Below are positions 1 through 7,515 of a stretch of DNA of 20,635 nt, piece by piece. The stretch is from an uncultured Verrucomicrobiota bacterium (GTDB lineage Bacteria; Verrucomicrobiota; Verrucomicrobiae; Opitutales; Opitutaceae). A program made the translations under genes and the position numbers. The stretch is from assembly GCA_946482165.1 (NCBI GenBank), contig CAMLQS010000045.1, positions 1-20,635 of the forward strand. The letters are read 5' to 3'. Each line of letters starts with the position of its first letter. Position 1 is the first letter of the stretch. The notes beneath the pieces are model-generated. The model saw nothing but the letters and a program-made list of their open reading frames with translations. It searched no databases and was not told the DNA's origin.

Positions 1-5
1 TCCCG

Positions 6-491
6 ATGTCTCCGGTCTTCACCAAGTCCCAAGTCGCGTTCGCCACGCTTGGCGCCGTGATCGCCGTCTCGGCCTTGTCCTATTTGGCCGCCGCGACGCA
101 GGCCCTGCTCCTCCTCGGTTCCTTCGGCGCCTCCACGCTGCTGCTCTTCGCCCTTCCCGAAGCCCCGCTCTCGCAGCCGCGCGCGGTGATCGGCGGCCAT
201 CTCCTCGCGTCGCTGATCGCGCTCGGCTGCCTCGCCGTCTGCGGGCCGCAATGGTGGGCCGTCGGCGCCGCCACCGGACTCGCGGTCGGCGGCATGATGC
301 TCACCCGCACCGTCCACCCGCCCGCCGGCTCGAACGCCATCATCATCTTCCTCGCCAAACCCAGCTGGAGCCTGCTGCTTTTTTCCACCCTCAGCGGAAC
401 CGTTCTCTTGGTGGCCATCGCTTTCTTCTATCATCGCGCGACCCGACGGCACCGCTACCCGAGCTACTGGCGATTGCGCTCGGCCGCGTGA
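6..491 (+). CDS. HPP family integral membrane protein
   Basis: The 161-residue protein has about four hydrophobic helices (roughly 11-30, 34-52, 62-100, 122-142) and the family signature TRTVHPPAGSN at 101-110, with His104-Pro105-Pro106 naming the family. The segment GSFGAST followed by QPRAVIGGHL is also typical. Plant chloroplast members transport nitrite; bacterial members are mostly uncharacterised, so nitrite or anion transport here is an inference. The next gene is a DNR-like regulator and a NO-reductase-like operon lies beyond, which fits nitrogen-oxide metabolism. The frame is open to the left edge of the window, so the true start could lie upstream, but ATG at 6 gives a normal family length. 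The end is clear, with a 23-base gap to the regulator, probably one transcript. Confidence 0.85.
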   Translation: MSPVFTKSQVAFATLGAVIAVSALSYLAAATQALLLLGSFGASTLLLFALPEAPLSQPRAVIGGHLLASLIALGCLAVCGPQWWAVGAATGLAVGGMMLTRTVHPPAGSNAIIIFLAKPSWSLLLFSTLSGTVLLVAIAFFYHRATRRHRYPSYWRLRSAA

Positions 492-514
492 TCGAGGGCT
501 CCGCCGGCCTTGAA

Positions 515-1264
515 ATGAGCCGCCGCTCGCGGTCATTCTCGGCGCCCTTGATGCATTCGCCCTCCAGCGCCCTTTCGCCGCGTCAGACCGTCATCGGCGC
601 CACCTTGCGCCAGAGCCGGCTTTTTTCCGCGCTCTCCCCGACTGATCTCGCCGCCGTCGCCGAGGGTTGCTCCCTGCGACACCTCCAGAAGGGCGAGATG
701 CTCTTCCGCGAGGGCGAGAAGTCCGAGGGCTTCTACGTTCTCCAGACCGGCTCGATCAGCGTCTACAAGGTCACGCCCGACGGCCGCGAACAAATCATCT
801 GCGTGTTTCGCCCGCCCGAGAGTTTCGCCGAGGTCACCCTCGCCACGGTGGAAAACTATCCGGCCAACGCCATCGCGCTCGAACCGTCGCAGGTCATCGT
901 CGTCGACCGCGCCCGCTTCCGCGACCTCATCCGCCGCCAGCCCGAACTCGCCCTGCACATGCTCGGGGCGATGAGCCTCCACCTGAAACACCTCGTCCAG
1001 TCCCTGCAGGATATCAAAGGACACCAGATCGAGCACCGTCTCGCCGAATGGTTGCTGCGCCAGTCGCCCGCGGCCGCGGCCGGCTGCCCGGTCGTCGTCG
1101 AACTTTCGATCACCAAAAAGGTCCTCGCCGGCCAACTCAACGTGACCAGCGAAACCCTCTCCCGAACTTTCGCGCGTTTCCGCCGCGAAGGCCTCATCCA
1201 CGTCCGAGGCGCGAGCATCCAGATCATCGACGGCTCACGCCTGCGCGCCTACGTCCAAGTCTGA
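515..1264 (+). CDS. Crp/Fnr family transcriptional regulator, DNR-like
   Basis: A 249-residue two-domain regulator. Residues about 35-150 form a cyclic-nucleotide-binding-type beta-roll (GEMLFREGEKSEGFYVLQTG), residues about 150-175 a dimerisation helix, and residues about 198-232 a winged helix-turn-helix (KKVLAGQLNVTSETLSRTFARF). The N-terminal cysteine cluster that binds the FNR iron-sulfur centre is absent; the cysteines present (52, 96, 191) are not in that arrangement. The HTH resembles DNR/NnrR-type regulators that sense nitric oxide, often through heme, and control denitrification genes. I chose ATG 515 because the beta-roll begins soon after; ATG 551 is an alternative, and reading further upstream overlaps the HPP gene. 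It converges with the histidine kinase gene, 32 bases away. Ligand and targets are inferred from family and context. Confidence 0.88.
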   Translation: MSRRSRSFSAPLMHSPSSALSPRQTVIGATLRQSRLFSALSPTDLAAVAEGCSLRHLQKGEMLFREGEKSEGFYVLQTGSISVYKVTPDGREQIICVFRPPESFAEVTLATVENYPANAIALEPSQVIVVDRARFRDLIRRQPELALHMLGAMSLHLKHLVQSLQDIKGHQIEHRLAEWLLRQSPAAAAGCPVVVELSITKKVLAGQLNVTSETLSRTFARFRREGLIHVRGASIQIIDGSRLRAYVQV

Positions 1265-1296
1265 GCACCCTCGCATCCGGCCACGCCCTCCTCGGT

Positions 1297-2667
1297 TCAA
1301 CCGGGCAGCACCACCACCACCCGCAGGCCGGTGCGACCGTCCCCGCGATTCTCCGCGTGGATCGCCCCCCCGTGCAGCTGCGCGATTCCGCGGCAGATCG
1401 CCAAGCCCAGCCCCTGCCCGGCCACCTCTTCCGCGCGCCCGGAACCGTCCGGCGCATAGCGCACGAATCGGGCGAATACCCGCTCCAGATGATCGGCCGG
1501 CAGGCCCGGTCCTTCGTCCGTCACCGCCAGGCGCCATTTGTCCGCCGAGCGGCGAATATCGAGCGCGACCAGACCGCCCCGCGGCGACACCTTCGCCGCG
1601 TTGGCCACGAGATTGAGCAGTAGCTGCCGCAGCAAACCGGCGTCCCCGGGCAGCTCGCCGTCATCGCAGCCGGAGACCTCGAACCGCGCGCCCACGTCCT
1701 CGAGCAGAGCCGAGGCGTCCTCCTTTAGATCCGCCGCGAGCCCGGCGGCACGGATACGCTTCGATTCTATCTTGATGGCGCCGCCTTCCGCGCGCGCCAA
1801 AAACAACAGCTTGTCGATGATCGCCTGAAGCCGGTCCATCGCCTCGATCAAGTCGTCGAAACCCGCCTCGTCCGCCGTCGTGGTCGCTCGCGCCCGCAGG
1901 CGTTCCGCGTTGAGGCGCATGAGCGCGAGCGGCGTTTTCAACTCGTGCGAGGCGTCCGCCGTGAAGCGGCGCACCTGCTCGAAGGACGCCTCCAGCCGGT
2001 CGAAGGTCTGGTTCAGCACCCGCGTCAACTCCGCCAGCTCGTCGCGCGCCGCCGGTTCGGGGATGCGCTCCTTCAGATTGTCCCCTCCGATTCTCCGCGC
2101 GGTGTCGGCGATCGCGCCGACCGGCCGCAGCGTCAGCCGGCTGAACCCATAGCCGAGCGCGAGCGCCGCCAGCGCCGCCGCGCCCACCAGGCCGCCGCTC
2201 ACCTTCGCGTAGTCGGTGAGCAGCAGCCGCTCCATCGTGAGCGGGCTCCCCACCTGGATATGCCAGCCGTCCGCGCGGATCTCCGACATCTGCACGCCGC
2301 CCACGCCCGGCAGGTTCACCACGTTGCGCAAATCGCCCGGACTCAGGTCCGGCAGCACCGCGGCGCCGAGATTGGCCGAGCGAAAGAGCACGTTGCCCGC
2401 GTCGTCGTGGATCTGGATGAAGAACCATTCCGCGTCGCCTTCGCTGTCGCGCAACACCCGCGCGCGGACCGCCTCGGGAGTGCGCGCCGCGCCCGAAAGC
2501 ATTCCCCTCAGCTCCTCGCCCTCGCCTTCGTGCAACAGGCTCAGGCCCCGGCGCATCTGCCGATCTATCAGCCATCCGCCCGCCGCCAGCACCACGGCGG
2601 TCGTGGTCGTCACGAGCGCCGCGAAGCGCAGCGTGGTTTTCCAGGTGAGCGTCCGGAGCGCGATCAT
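1297..2667 (-). CDS. Sensor histidine kinase, CusS-like
   Basis: The 456-residue inner-membrane kinase has a first transmembrane helix at about 13-34, a periplasmic sensor region of about 120 residues, a second helix at about 155-176, a HAMP linker at about 177-230, a HisKA domain with phospho-acceptor His241 (DASHELKTPLALM), and an ATPase domain with N-box (LNLVANAAKVSP, 351-362), G1 box (DEGPGLP, 384-390) and G2 box (GQGLGL, 417-422). All catalytic motifs are intact. Its start overlaps the response regulator stop by four bases (2664-2667), so the two are translationally coupled and form a pair. The architecture and sequence are closest to metal-sensing CusS/CopS kinases, but the periplasmic region shows no obvious metal-binding cluster. 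The signal is unknown; copper or respiratory state would fit the oxidase operon. Confidence 0.95.
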   Translation of the reverse strand: MIALRTLTWKTTLRFAALVTTTTAVVLAAGGWLIDRQMRRGLSLLHEGEGEELRGMLSGAARTPEAVRARVLRDSEGDAEWFFIQIHDDAGNVLFRSANLGAAVLPDLSPGDLRNVVNLPGVGGVQMSEIRADGWHIQVGSPLTMERLLLTDYAKVSGGLVGAAALAALALGYGFSRLTLRPVGAIADTARRIGGDNLKERIPEPAARDELAELTRVLNQTFDRLEASFEQVRRFTADASHELKTPLALMRLNAERLRARATTTADEAGFDDLIEAMDRLQAIIDKLLFLARAEGGAIKIESKRIRAAGLAADLKEDASALLEDVGARFEVSGCDDGELPGDAGLLRQLLLNLVANAAKVSPRGGLVALDIRRSADKWRLAVTDEGPGLPADHLERVFARFVRYAPDGSGRAEEVAGQGLGLAICRGIAQLHGGAIHAENRGDGRTGLRVVVVLPG

Positions 2668-3332
2668 GGCAGCAATTGGTAGCCGGTTCCGCGCACGGTG
2701 CGGATCAGCGGAGGCTGCCCCGGACGCTCCAGCTTCGCGCGCAGGCGCCGCACATACACGTCGATGAGATTCGTCTCCATGTCGTAGCTGGCCTCCCAGA
2801 CTTTTTCGCCGATGAGCGTGCGCGTCAGCACCCGGCCGGGGTTTTGCAAAAACAACTCCGTCAGCGCGAATTCCCGGCTCGTCAGCTCCACCGGCTCGCC
2901 CTCGACGCGCAGCTCCCGCGCCAGCAAGTCCAGTCGCAGGCCGCGGTGGACCAGCACCGTCGCCTTCACCCCCGCCTGCCGGCGCAGAAGCGAACGAACC
3001 CGCGCCACGAGTTCATCCACGCTGAAAGGTTTCGGAAGATAATCGTCCGCGCCCCGGTTCAACCCCGTGATCCGGTCGGCGACCGCGTCGCGCGCGCTCA
3101 AGATCAGGACCGGCTCGTTAAAGCCCGCCCCGCGCCAGCGCGCGAGAAGGTCGAGCCCGTCGCCGTCCGGCAATCCGAGGTCGAGCACGACCGCGTCGAA
3201 CGGTTCCTCGGCCAGCGCCGCCTCCGCCGCGGCCACGCTGCCGACCACCCGCGTCGCGTAGGCCTGCTCCGCCAGCGCCTGCGCCACAAAGGCGGCCACC
3301 TTGCGTTGGTCTTCCACCACGAGGATTTTCAT
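2664..3332 (-). CDS. OmpR/PhoB-family response regulator
   Basis: The 222-residue protein has a receiver domain with acidic Glu7-Asp8, phospho-acceptor Asp51 (VVLDLGLPDGDG), Ser79 and Lys101 (DDYLPKPF), then an OmpR-type winged helix from about 128 to 222 (ELTSREFALTELFLQNPGRV, recognition helix in TNLIDVYVRRLRAKL, wing RTVRGTGY). It resembles CusR/QseB regulators. It starts four bases inside the end of the MFS-cytochrome fusion gene (3329-3332) and overlaps the kinase gene, so it belongs to the oxidase operon. OmpR-family proteins usually bind tandem half-sites one helical turn apart. Such an 11-bp array lies upstream of the first operon gene at 10170-10198, so autoregulation of the operon is a reasonable inference. 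Confidence 0.96.
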   Translation of the reverse strand: MKILVVEDQRKVAAFVAQALAEQAYATRVVGSVAAAEAALAEEPFDAVVLDLGLPDGDGLDLLARWRGAGFNEPVLILSARDAVADRITGLNRGADDYLPKPFSVDELVARVRSLLRRQAGVKATVLVHRGLRLDLLARELRVEGEPVELTSREFALTELFLQNPGRVLTRTLIGEKVWEASYDMETNLIDVYVRRLRAKLERPGQPPLIRTVRGTGYQLLP

Positions 3333-5170
3333 CGGGTTGTTTGTTCGGATCCTTGCAAGGTCCGCACATGGCGCGAGAGCGAAACCACCGAGGCGTCATC
3401 CAGCGACTCGTGCCCCGCCATCGCCGTCCCCGGCCGCCCGAACTTGATGATGCGCGCCAGCGCCACCTCGTCCGTCATCGCGCTCCTCGTCAGATCCGCG
3501 GGACGCGCCGGCAGACGGCCCGCCAGCGGCCCGTCCCCGCGTCCGGTGTCGCCATGACATTGCGCGCACGCCCGAAGAAACCACGCCGCGCCCGCGCGCG
3601 CATCCACTTTGGCCGCCGCATCCGGCCGCCAGGCCGCCGCGAGCTCCAGGCGCCGCTCCCGCGTGTCCGCGCCGAGCGAGGCGAGGTAGGCCACGAGATC
3701 CTCCCCGCGCCGCTCCCCCGGGGCGAAAAGCCGCGCGTAAGACGGCATGCTCGAGCCGGGCGAAACCTCGCGCGGGGAGATCAGGTGCAAGCGGTTCCAC
3801 TCCGCCGAGCGCCGGTTGCCCACGTTGAGCAGGTCCGGCCCTTGGCGCCGGTTGCCAAACAAGGGCGGCCGCTCGCGCAACAACTCCTCGAGCGAACGCG
3901 CCGGCCCCCAGCGCACCACGTCCTCCGTCCCCGGCCGCACATACTGCGAATGACAATGAATGCAGCCTTCCGATATATAAACCTCGCGCCCGCGCCCGAT
4001 CACGACCGCCTCGTCCTCCGCCCTCGCCGGCTGCGCCGTGAAAATCGCCCCGGCCCCAAGCGTCGCCGCCAGCGCGGCGACCACCCGCGACAACTCTTTC
4101 CGCGCGCACCGCCGCCACAGCAGACCGGCCGCCACCGCCGCCGCGGCCGCCGCGGCAAACCAGCCCGGCACCGTGTGCAAATCCTGCGCCATGCCGATGC
4201 CCAGCGCCGACCCGCCCCATCCCGCCACCGCATAGACGAGCGCGGCCGCCCAGGGCCGGCCCGAGCGCGCCGGCGCATAAACCAAGGCCACCGAGTAAAG
4301 CGAAACGCCGGCGACATAGAGCACCTCGGCCCCGGCGCTCTCGATCCAGTGACACGCCGCCGCGAGCAGGCCCGTCGCAGCACATACCACCCAGACCGCA
4401 CGACCCCGGTCGAGCAGCCACCCGGCCAACACCGCCGCGACGAGATGCGTCAGCGCGTTGCCACCCAGTGTCCAAGCCCCGCTCCAGGTCTCGGCCTTCA
4501 GCGCCTCCGTATGCTGAATGATGTAGAACGCCGCCGAATCCATCCACACCAGCGCGAGAAACGCCACCGTCCATCCGCCCATTCCCGGCTCCAAGTCCGA
4601 CCGCTCCCCCGCCCTCGCCTCCGTCTCCGACGCGTCGAGCGGCCACGCCAGGATCGCCCCGGCCAGCACCGCCGCCACCGCCCAAATCGTCTGCGCCACA
4701 GGCGAAGCCAGAAACACTCCGGGCAGGTTGCAAAACGCATAAGCCGCACCCGTGCCCAGCCCGGCCGCGAGCCCCAGTCGCCCAAGCCCCGTGATCGCGC
4801 GCAACCCCGCCGCGAGCGCGACCGTCGCCCCGCCGAGCGATAGCCCCACGCCGGCCGCCACCGCCGCCAGCGCCGCCACCCCAAACCGCGGCGCGAACGG
4901 CGCCACGCCGGCCGCCACCGCGCATCCGATCAGCCAGCCGCCCAGCCGCCGGCCCCAGGCCTCCCGCTTGAAAAATCTCGCGCCCAGCAGGCTCCCCGCC
5001 ACGCCCCCCGCGCCGAGCGCGCCCATCACGAGGCGAAGCCTCGCGCCGTCGCCCGCCACCGGCCGCGCCAGCTCCAGGAACGCGAACTCCGCGAAGAGGA
5101 GAAAATAGACATAGGTCGCAGCCACCAACGCCGCCCCGCGCCAGGCTCCGCCTTTCGCTCCGCTATTCAT
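3329..5170 (-). CDS. Fusion of MFS-like membrane domain, CcoO-like cytochrome c and second cytochrome c domain
   Basis: The 613-residue protein is a three-part fusion. Residues about 12-355 are an MFS-like domain of roughly 10-12 helices. A further hydrophobic segment (361-380, ending in PARA) can place the rest in the periplasm. Residues about 392-500 match the mono-heme cbb3 subunit CcoO: heme site C403-I-H-C406-H407 within EGCIHCHSQYVRP, then GPDLLNVGNRRSAEWNRLHL and likely axial Met475 in SSMPSY. Residues 525-605 form a second class I cytochrome c with C535-A-Q-C538-H539 and likely Met584. It probably passes electrons to the adjacent oxidase subunit. The MFS part could be structural or a transporter; CcoA, an MFS copper importer, serves cbb3 assembly elsewhere. 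The start overlaps the preceding small gene by eight bases, and the stop overlaps the regulator start. The CcoO identity is strong; the MFS assignment rests on helix pattern. Confidence 0.9.
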   Translation of the reverse strand: MNSGAKGGAWRGAALVAATYVYFLLFAEFAFLELARPVAGDGARLRLVMGALGAGGVAGSLLGARFFKREAWGRRLGGWLIGCAVAAGVAPFAPRFGVAALAAVAAGVGLSLGGATVALAAGLRAITGLGRLGLAAGLGTGAAYAFCNLPGVFLASPVAQTIWAVAAVLAGAILAWPLDASETEARAGERSDLEPGMGGWTVAFLALVWMDSAAFYIIQHTEALKAETWSGAWTLGGNALTHLVAAVLAGWLLDRGRAVWVVCAATGLLAAACHWIESAGAEVLYVAGVSLYSVALVYAPARSGRPWAAALVYAVAGWGGSALGIGMAQDLHTVPGWFAAAAAAAVAAGLLWRRCARKELSRVVAALAATLGAGAIFTAQPARAEDEAVVIGRGREVYISEGCIHCHSQYVRPGTEDVVRWGPARSLEELLRERPPLFGNRRQGPDLLNVGNRRSAEWNRLHLISPREVSPGSSMPSYARLFAPGERRGEDLVAYLASLGADTRERRLELAAAWRPDAAAKVDARAGAAWFLRACAQCHGDTGRGDGPLAGRLPARPADLTRSAMTDEVALARIIKFGRPGTAMAGHESLDDASVVSLSRHVRTLQGSEQTTR

Positions 5171-5561
5171 CGGCCCACCCTCCTCTCCGCAGCAGCCAGA
5201 GCTGCGCCGCCACCAGCGCGCCGTCGGTCAGCGCCACCGTGATCCAACGCGGCTCCAGCGAACCTCCCGCCACCGCCACCGCGCAAAAGCCTCCCGCCGC
5301 CGCGCGAAAAAGCAGCGTCGTGACAAACACTTCGCGCAGCCTCGCCGCCCCGCCCCGCGCGAGCGCCACCAGATAGGCGCCTCCCACCGCGCCGACGAAC
5401 GCGCCGACCCAGCGCAGAAACACCAGCGCCTCCGCGCCCGGCGGCTCGACGCGCATGCACCCCAGCGTCCACTCCGGCAACAACACGAGGCCCGCGCCCG
5501 TCGCCGCGTCCATCGCGCCCGCGACCAAAGCCAGCCCGCGCGCCAACTTGAGCGTCTTCAT
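5163..5561 (-). CDS. Small four-helix membrane protein of the oxidase operon
   Basis: The 132-residue protein begins MKTLKLARGLALVAGAMD and has about four hydrophobic helices (roughly 8-30, 46-68, 80-100, 105-124) separated by short charged loops. I do not recognise the family. ATG at 5561 overlaps the oxidase stop as ATGA (5558-5561), and its TAG at 5163-5165 lies inside the start of the MFS-cytochrome gene, so translation is probably coupled on both sides. The frame remains open far upstream, antisense-like over the oxidase gene, but that extension reads as Gly/Arg/Ala-rich shadow sequence, so only the last 132 codons are real. Its place between two redox subunits suggests a small structural or assembly subunit, as cbb3 oxidases have. 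That is inference. Confidence 0.75.
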   Translation of the reverse strand: MKTLKLARGLALVAGAMDAATGAGLVLLPEWTLGCMRVEPPGAEALVFLRWVGAFVGAVGGAYLVALARGGAARLREVFVTTLLFRAAAGGFCAVAVAGGSLEPRWITVALTDGALVAAQLWLLRRGGWADE

Positions 5562-6820
5562 GCCATCGCCTCCCGCCCCGCCCGCGCCTCGCGCCAAAGC
5601 ACGGCCACCGCGCCCAGCATCGCCGCGCCCGCGGCCAAACGACCGGCAAAAATCCAGCGCGTCCACTCCGCGCCATAAAACAACTCCGCCGGGCGATCCG
5701 CCTCGGTCGACCCCAGCGCGAACATCAGCCCGACGTAGGCCGCGCACGCGATCTGCCAGGTCCAGAACGCGCCGCCGCCGCCCGGCGCCCGCCCGGGGTC
5801 GAGTTCGTTGAGCACCATGAAATTCAGCGAGGTCACAAAGCCCGCCATCGCCAGATGCGCATGCGCCACCAGCGCGTGGGTGAATTTCGACGCCTCCGAC
5901 GCGCCCGGCAAAAACTCCGCCCATCCGCTCGCCACCAGCAAGGTCCACCACACGCCCGCCGCGATCGCCCACCGTTTCGCCCCCGCGCTCCACGCCCAGC
6001 TCCGGCCGTAGGCAACGAGCAGCGGAATCCACGCGAGCAGAAGTCCGAGGCCCGCGATTTGCGCGCCCGCATGATGCGACGCGTGTCCGTGATCGATCAG
6101 TCCGTAGCCCGCAAACGACGCGGCCAGCGCCCACCAAAACCATCCCGCGCGCCGGTTCCCCGTCTTCGGCACGCCGAGCAAAACGGGAACCGCTCCGCAC
6201 ACCGCCACGATCCCGAGCGTCGAGCCCAGCAACGAGGCGCCCGTCGCCCCGCCGCTGTCGGGATTCACCGGGGGATACACCTCCCGCCCCGCCGCCCAAT
6301 ACATCAGCGCCGGCACCGTCCCCAGCATGGCCAGCAAGCCCGCCGCCGCGCGCCAGCGCGCCGTGCCCGCCCGCGCCCGGCCCCACCAGAGATGCGCGGC
6401 CAGCAGGGTCCAAAGCGCCGCCATCGCCGCGCCCAACGCCGGCCGGACCCAGCCCGCCCAATCGAGAAAAAGCTTCCCGCTCGTCACCCCGGACAGCCAC
6501 GCGACGCATCCCAGCGCCAACGCCCCCGACCACGCGCGGAGCGCGAAGCGGACATGCGCGATCCCGCCGGGGTGCCTCGGCTCCAGGCAAGCCGCGAACA
6601 AGGCGCCCACCAGCGGCAGCGCGCACCAGCCGTAAAGCTGCCCGTTGAGATGCACCGGCATCCAGCGCCCATAGCCAAGCCACGCCGCGCCGCCGCCCGC
6701 CCCCGGCCAGACCAGGAGCGCCGCGAGCAACACTCCCGCCGCGTTCGCCGCCAGCAGCCAGCCGAGCGAGTGACTCCGCACCGCGCGGGCCAGCTCCGTC
6801 CTCGTCGCCGTCTCGTTCAC
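5558..6820 (-). CDS. Divergent heme-copper oxidase subunit I (CcoN/NorB-like)
   Basis: The 420-residue protein has about twelve transmembrane helices. By eye, YGRWMPVHLNGQLYGW places His57 as low-spin heme ligand at helix II, like the CcoN segment with its PLHTN motif. ALVAHAHLAMAGFV carries the helix X His320-x-His322 pair for the two hemes. The end of helix VII has DHGHASHH (His244, 246, 249, 250) and a nearby Tyr239, where CcoN has its copper-ligating His-His. Helix VI, starting near residue 190 (NPDSGGATGASLLG), lacks the histidine that normally completes the active-site metal. It is therefore a heme-copper superfamily member, perhaps a NO reductase or an altered oxidase; the reaction is uncertain. 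The start is GTG 6820, overlapping the ATPase stop as GTGA and preceded by GGAGGAG; an ATG at 6865 would extend into the ATPase gene. At 420 residues it is shorter than typical CcoN. Confidence 0.85.
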   Translation of the reverse strand: MNETATRTELARAVRSHSLGWLLAANAAGVLLAALLVWPGAGGGAAWLGYGRWMPVHLNGQLYGWCALPLVGALFAACLEPRHPGGIAHVRFALRAWSGALALGCVAWLSGVTSGKLFLDWAGWVRPALGAAMAALWTLLAAHLWWGRARAGTARWRAAAGLLAMLGTVPALMYWAAGREVYPPVNPDSGGATGASLLGSTLGIVAVCGAVPVLLGVPKTGNRRAGWFWWALAASFAGYGLIDHGHASHHAGAQIAGLGLLLAWIPLLVAYGRSWAWSAGAKRWAIAAGVWWTLLVASGWAEFLPGASEASKFTHALVAHAHLAMAGFVTSLNFMVLNELDPGRAPGGGGAFWTWQIACAAYVGLMFALGSTEADRPAELFYGAEWTRWIFAGRLAAGAAMLGAVAVLWREARAGREAMA

Positions 6821-7515
6821 AACTCCTCCACCCGGCCGGCGCGCACCCGGACGATCCGGTCGCAAGCCTCCGCGAAACGCCGCTCATGCGTGCAGAGCAC
6901 CACCGCCACCTTCTCGGACCGCGCGAGTTCCTTCAGCAGTTGAAAAACGCTTTCGCCGGTTTGCTCGTCGAGCGATCCGGTCGGCTCGTCCGCCAGCACG
7001 AGACGCGGCGAGTTCATCAGGGCCCGGCAGATCGCCGCCCGCTGCCGCTCGCCGCCCGAGAGATCCTGCACGCGGTGCCTCAGCCGATGCGACAGTCCCA
7101 CCCGCTCGACGAGCGCGCGCACCCGCGCCGCCATCGCGGCGGGCCGAGCGCCCAGCGCCAGCGCCGGCAGACGGATGTTCTCCTCCACCGTCAGGTCGGG
7201 GATCAGGTTGTGCAGTTGAAAAACGAAGCCGAGCAAGTGTCGACGCAGCAGGAGCCGCTCGGATTCTCCCTGGGGATCGAGCCCGCACACGCGCAAGTCC
7301 CCCCGGTCGGGCGCGTCGAGCGCGCCGAGGAGGTGGAGCAGCGTGCTCTTGCCGGACCCCGAGGCGCCCCACAGCGCGAGCATCTCGCCCGCCCTCACCG
7401 CGACCGTCGCCCCGCGCAGCACCTCCACGCGGCCGGCGTCGTAGCTCTTCCACACCTCGCGCGCCTCCGCCACGATCTCGCCGCGGCCCTCGGGATTCTT
7501 CACGGGGTTATTCAT
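6817..7515 (-). CDS. ABC transporter ATPase, LolD/MacB type
   Basis: The 232-residue ATPase has Walker A GASGSGKST (50-58), Q-loop Gln100 (GFVFQLHNLIPDLTVEENI), signature LSGGERQ (152-158), Walker B LVLADEP (172-178) and switch His210. These sequences are typical of the LolD/MacB/FtsE class that pairs with FtsX-fold permeases and drives extraction or mechanotransmission rather than classical import. The start at ATG 7515 overlaps the permease stop by eight bases; a longer reading from 7611 lies inside the permease gene and is rejected. The C-terminal GGAGGAG coding for Val-Glu-Glu also serves as ribosome-binding site for the oxidase gene that follows. Within this operon it could move lipid, lipoprotein, heme or isoprenoid; the substrate is unknown. 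Confidence 0.95.
   Translation of the reverse strand: MNNPVKNPEGRGEIVAEAREVWKSYDAGRVEVLRGATVAVRAGEMLALWGASGSGKSTLLHLLGALDAPDRGDLRVCGLDPQGESERLLLRRHLLGFVFQLHNLIPDLTVEENIRLPALALGARPAAMAARVRALVERVGLSHRLRHRVQDLSGGERQRAAICRALMNSPRLVLADEPTGSLDEQTGESVFQLLKELARSEKVAVVLCTHERRFAEACDRIVRVRAGRVEEL

Noticed and set aside
1265..1310. Bidirectional terminator between the convergent Crp/Fnr and kinase genes
   Set aside because: A short CGGTT-C-AACCG palindrome exists but has a one-base centre and no T-run on either strand.
3341..4843. Long + strand frame opposite the MFS-cytochrome fusion
   Set aside because: Arg/Pro-rich composition and complete overlap with a gene carrying clear heme motifs.
5562..6887. 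Upstream part of a long open - strand reading frame ending at 5163
   Set aside because: The translation here is Gly/Arg/Ala-rich shadow of the oxidase gene; only the last 132 codons look like a protein.
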